The notes below the pieces were generated by a model. That model saw only the letters and a list, made by a program, of their open reading frames with translations. It searched no databases and was not told where the DNA came from. A stretch of DNA of 64,000 bases, taken from Antedon mediterranea. Taxonomy: Eukaryota; Echinodermata; Crinoidea; Comatulida; Antedonidae. A program made the translations under genes and the position numbers. Of this stretch, positions 60,261 through 64,000 are shown one piece after another (the stretch's first letter is position 1; every line of letters begins with the position of its first letter). Location: contig NC_092674.1 of the NCBI RefSeq assembly GCF_964355755.1, positions 18,490,501 to 18,554,500 of the forward strand, written 5' to 3'.

Positions 60261-61570
60261 ATGAACACACTAGGCATATTGTAACCTATAAGTGGCATCC
60301 ATATTTGAAGTGTATTTATGTATTGACATGACATACGTTTCCAAAATATACTGTATTTTAAAATGTATTATATCATGTACAAAATGAAGTGTGGACTTTT
60401 ATGTTATTTGTATGCATAATCAAAACACTATGTATAAAGGTTAAAAGTGTAAAAATCAGAAAATAGCGAAAAAAGTAGACAACAAAATATAAATGAATGT
60501 GATTTTAAAAAAAAATTTTCAGTAATGGTATGATTACGAAATGTTAAAATTATTAACGATATTAAAGAGGGAAAACAGAAAATAACGGGGAAAAGGTAGA
60601 AAATGGATAGAAATTATGTAATCATGAATGAATGAATGATGAATGGAAAGGATGTGATGAACCACAGAAGATAAAACAAAATAATTTGTGATTTGTAATT
60701 TTAAAACTTAATTTGATTTAATGTTTTTTTGATACGAAAGTTTAAAAAACCCTTTTTTTCAAATTCATTCGCGTGTTTGTGGCGTTTTGACCAAATAAGA
60801 CCAAACAACTGGTATCACCTGCACCCGACTCCAAGAATTAAACTTTCAATTGTGGAACTGGTACTTCGCCATGGCGAATTATGTGCATATCTTTGATATA
60901 ACCCTGCTCTTTTCTTTAGGTGTAACATTTTATAATAACATTCATACTGCATGCAATATTTTACAACAGCATACCAGCATTTTTTTTAAATACAAATACA
61001 ACTCCGGAATAATATGAATTGAATTTTGTTTACGCTTTTATGTATTGCGGTACTGAATTACTATTTATAATTCTTCAAGTATGTATTTCTTTATTGTACA
61101 CTAAATTACAACATATTAAAATAAATTGAAACGATTTCTTTTCTCCCTAATCGATTTGACTAACAACTGCACAAAAAAACAGTTTGTATTAAAATATCTT
61201 GAAGTGTAACTTACAGCTATCACTGGCCCTTTTGTGTTTCGTAATACTTGGTTTTTGTTATGTTCTAAATAAAAGAGTACTCTCATTTTTTTTTTTGCAT
61301 CGTCATTTCTACGTCCCCCACTCGCAAAAAGGACGCCGAAAGGCTTCTTTAAGACAAATACAGAATTCTTTAAGATATGGATGAAGAAAGATGGAAAAAA
61401 TGTACAAAGGCCTACTAAGGAGAGTAAATGAGAAAAGGACATTAAATACTGTTTGATTTGGAAAAATGAAATAGATATTCCGTATAATTAGATTAGAATT
61501 ACCTATTAAAATAGGTTACCGTATATAAGGTAGAATGTAAAGTGCCGTCATGGTCCTATAGAAAAATAAC
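60261..61570. other. Stretch without recognisable genes
   Basis: AT-rich; short frames only. Nothing to assign. Confidence 0.4.
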
Positions 61571-61583
61571 AGTGAATCTGGAT

Positions 61584-61702
61584 GAATGGAACGATACAGA
61601 TGAGGAAATCTGTGAGAATGTGAAAAAGTCGTCCAACCGAGTCTCGAACCCGGAACCTTCTGCTTGATATGCAGATGTCCTAACCATTAGACCACTGGGG
61701 CT
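61584..61702 (-). repeat. tRNA-derived SINE or tRNA pseudogene, copy 1
   Basis: On the minus strand 61702-61631 folds as a tRNA: A-box TGGTCTAATGG, anticodon stem TCTGC/GCAGA with loop ATATCAA, and T-arm CCGGG/CTCGG with the B-box GGTTCGA. The acceptor stem does not pair well and the anticodon would be ATC. The tail 'cattctcacagatttcctca' is shared with copy 2, which is the mark of a tRNA-derived SINE and not of a working tRNA. Confidence 0.65.
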
Positions 61703-61831
61703 TTCTTGGTATTGTTCAAACTCGATTGGATAGCAACTCTTTAACATTCTCGGCGTGGTACGGCTGAACAGCACTAGTCCCTCAATTGTACGCACGCGTA
61801 TCTCTACGTATATCCCGCTTCGTGAATAAAA

Positions 61832-61926
61832 ATAATGGTTTAGGACATCTGCATATGAAGCAGAAGGTTCCGGGTTCGAGTCTCGGTTGGAGCATTCTCA
61901 CAGATTTCCTTATCTTTATCGTTTCA
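61832..61926 (+). repeat. tRNA-derived SINE, copy 2, 5'-truncated
   Basis: Starts within the D-loop ('aatggtttaggacatctg'), keeps anticodon and T arms (loop ATATGAA; 'ttccgggttcgagtctcgg') and the shared tail 'cattctcacagatttcct'. It faces away from copy 1 across about 130 bp. Confidence 0.65.
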
Positions 61927-62394
61927 AATATGTATATATGATTATATATATGATATGCCAGTTTTCAAAACAAATTTCTGACTCAAACAAATTTTTAAAT
62001 GGACAAAATAAAGGTATTATAAAATAATATGAAAAGAACTTATGACAGAAACAAATTGAGTAACGCTATTGAAAAACTTTCTTGCCTATAATATAAATCA
62101 TTTAACTGACTATTTACGATCCAGTTTGTTAAAATTAAAAAATACTATGTTATCTCTGATTGACAACTAAAACTATCGACTTTCTCATAGGATATTACTA
62201 AATTGTCATCAACAATTGATCTAAACCAATCGAAAATAAAAAGAACCTGCCTTTTTCATTTATAAATGAGTTACATGTATTGTGTTTATGTCATTTTAAC
62301 TAATTTGCTAGGCCTATGCTTATTGCTTGCTCATCCTGGCAAGATTGTACTTGATGACATGCCGAAGAAATATTATTATTAATACAAAAAAACA

Positions 62395-62610
62395 CTACGT
62401 TTTGGAGGCATCGATGAAAAACCCAACGAAAATACAACATTAAAACTAAAGGAAATAATAGAAAAGGAACTACATCTGCCGGACATCGTCATCCAGATAG
62501 AAAATTCTCATCGTACAGGTAAGAAAAGCACTGATAAGGCATGTATTTGTAGACAAAAATTACAATATTAAAATAACTTACAATTCAATAACACCATAAG
62601 GCCCGAGAAT
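62395..62610 (+). pseudogene. LINE ORF1 remnant
   Basis: Encodes LRFGGIDEKPNENTTLKLKE, LHLPDIVIQIENSHRTGK and, after a frame change, further RRM-domain text; this is the ORF1 protein type of L1/CR1 elements. Broken. Confidence 0.55.
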
Positions 62611-63465
62611 GCTTACTTTGATCAATATATTGTTGTGTCATACCTGTACCGATAGTTAAGTTAATACTAAACAACAAATAATTGTTATTTATCTGTTGCT
62701 GGTATCAGTGTGAGCAAATAAAAAACGTACCTGCAAATATTTTATGAAAATTCAAATTACAAATTCACTCATGATAACAATTGAACTACTACAATTATGA
62801 ATATTTTATCCTTTATTAACTTTTATGCGCTGTATTTATTTTTACAAATGATGCTTCTTCCTCGGGAGGTATTTTAAGGCCTAAGTCTAAGGCCTATGGT
62901 TTAATGGTAGGCCTATCCGACTGTTTTTTGTTTTCTGACGTCTTATTCTTAAACCTAACTAGTTCGAATTATACGAATTGAGAAAGATGTTAGCTTCATC
63001 TTCCTGTAACATAGTTTCATGTTCCTGTAACATATCTTAGGTAATGAAATAAGTACGTTTTATTTCTATTACAGCAATCGGCTGGATTCGGAAAGATTCG
63101 AGGATTTTTTTTACATTTAAGTATATCTTTTTTTTTAAATCCAGCAGTTGGAAATTCTGAGATACCTCCAATATCTTCTACGTGAATTCTTTGATATATA
63201 ATTCGTGCCATAGAAAAGTTCGACATTAAGACAGAATAATGTCATGGTGTCACATTGCGCTCCCATATTTGGTTTAGTTATTTTAGTTTTCTGTAGACAT
63301 CAACGTAATAATGTATTGCTATCTCAGGATATAGTTTATTATTTTTTATTGGTGACACAAATTCTGGTGGCATAATTATTTCCAAGGATTACTACAAGAA
63401 ATATAATAACGTTTTATTGATCCCTAAGAGAAATATATATTTTGCTATTTATTGTATAATGACTA
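62611..63465. other. Stretch without recognisable genes
   Basis: Contains repeated 'taggcctat'-type words near 62877-62920 and nothing assignable. Confidence 0.35.
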
Positions 63466-63534
63466 TTTTTTTTAATTGAAAAGTTTATCTGTGTGTTGAG
63501 CAAGTAATATTTACTGACACGGTACGTTCTACTG

Positions 63535-63985
63535 GCCTTCTATCAATAAATTATGGTTGTAGTATTTGGTGTAATGCAAGTAAAACGGATATCGATAGGA
63601 GGCCTACTTTGGAACACAATAGACAAATAAAATAGTAGCTCCCAAGACTCCTCTTCATGTTTCTAAAATTAGTAGATAAGCTTTTTTGTCATGCAATGCA
63701 GCAATGTTGGTATGACATTGAGGGAAGGTATGATCTGGGTTACCAATTTTATAAGACCTATATTGAATTGTTTAATAAACATGTGTGTGAAGGAAAGCAA
63801 AATCTTCACTTACTCAATCCAATTTCTGTTTTTCATAAGATGATAAGATTTACTAAGAAATGTAAGAAAACTCAATATTCCTTTGTCAGAATTAGAAAAT
63901 CTCAATTTTGTGTTACCTACAATGGACCTAAATTATGGAATAACTTGTATGTGTATCAGTTTTTATTCGTTTAAATCTTATTGAC
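63535..63985 (+). pseudogene. LINE ORF2 C-terminal remnant at right edge
   Basis: Reads SINYGCSIWCNASKTDIDR, then after stops a frame at 63657 ending VRIRKSQFCVTYNGPKLWNNL, the conserved C-terminal LINE block. An upstream frame change and stops mark it as dead. Confidence 0.55.
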
Positions 63986-64000
63986 ATTCACTAATTTGAT

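Noticed and set aside
61631-61702. Functional tRNA gene
   Set aside because: Poor acceptor-stem pairing, unusual ATC anticodon, and a tail shared with a second truncated copy point to a SINE.

Overview
This is eukaryotic, AT-rich animal DNA. Genes are split into many short exons with GT/AG introns, most of the rest is decayed transposable elements, and the ABCC5-type transporter and MACPF-ApeC (apextrin-like) proteins are animal families. The frequent 'taggcctac' word, the Penelope, BEL/Pao and CR1/L2/Tx1 elements and the apextrin-like genes fit an invertebrate deuterostome, most likely an echinoderm. The species cannot be fixed from the sequence alone.

Three host genes can be supported, all by joining exons at splice sites with matching reading phase. 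(1) Minus strand, 367-6412, running off the left edge: the 5' part of a MACPF gene. (2) Plus strand, 19851-27980: a complete seven-exon paralogue, about 576 residues, with signal peptide, MACPF pore-forming domain and C-terminal ApeC domain. The two lie head-to-head about 13.4 kb apart and are probably part of a secreted innate-immune gene cluster. (3) Minus strand, 41061-55798: a complete 23-exon, about 1380-residue ABC exporter of the ABCC5 clade, in which both nucleotide-binding domains keep their motifs.

Region by region: 0-6.4 kb is the partial MACPF gene, its 4.4-kb first intron packed with repeats. 6.5-19.5 kb is intergenic, with a LINE, small terminal-inverted-repeat elements, a three-copy segmental duplication and a 3.1-kb fold-back element. 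19.6-28.4 kb is the MACPF-ApeC gene, whose ApeC exons lie between two ~0.45-0.5-kb inverted repeats. 28.4-34 kb is repeats and a BEL/Pao integrase remnant. 34.1-40.4 kb is a CR1/L2-like LINE split by a Penelope-like element that itself carries a DNA transposon. 41-55.8 kb is the ABCC5-like gene with LINE pieces in two introns. 56.6-60.3 kb is Tx1/L1-like LINE material interrupted by a Penelope endonuclease fragment. 60.3-64 kb has a pair of tRNA-derived repeats and LINE fragments.

The most notable structures are the divergent MACPF pair (one copy has ACG where a start ATG is expected and has lost the histidine of the MACPF signature), the inverted repeats around the ApeC exons, a three-fold internal repeat in the ApeC domain, the segmental duplication giving filled and empty sites for an unclassified ~450-bp mobile repeat, and the nested transposon stack at 37-39 kb.
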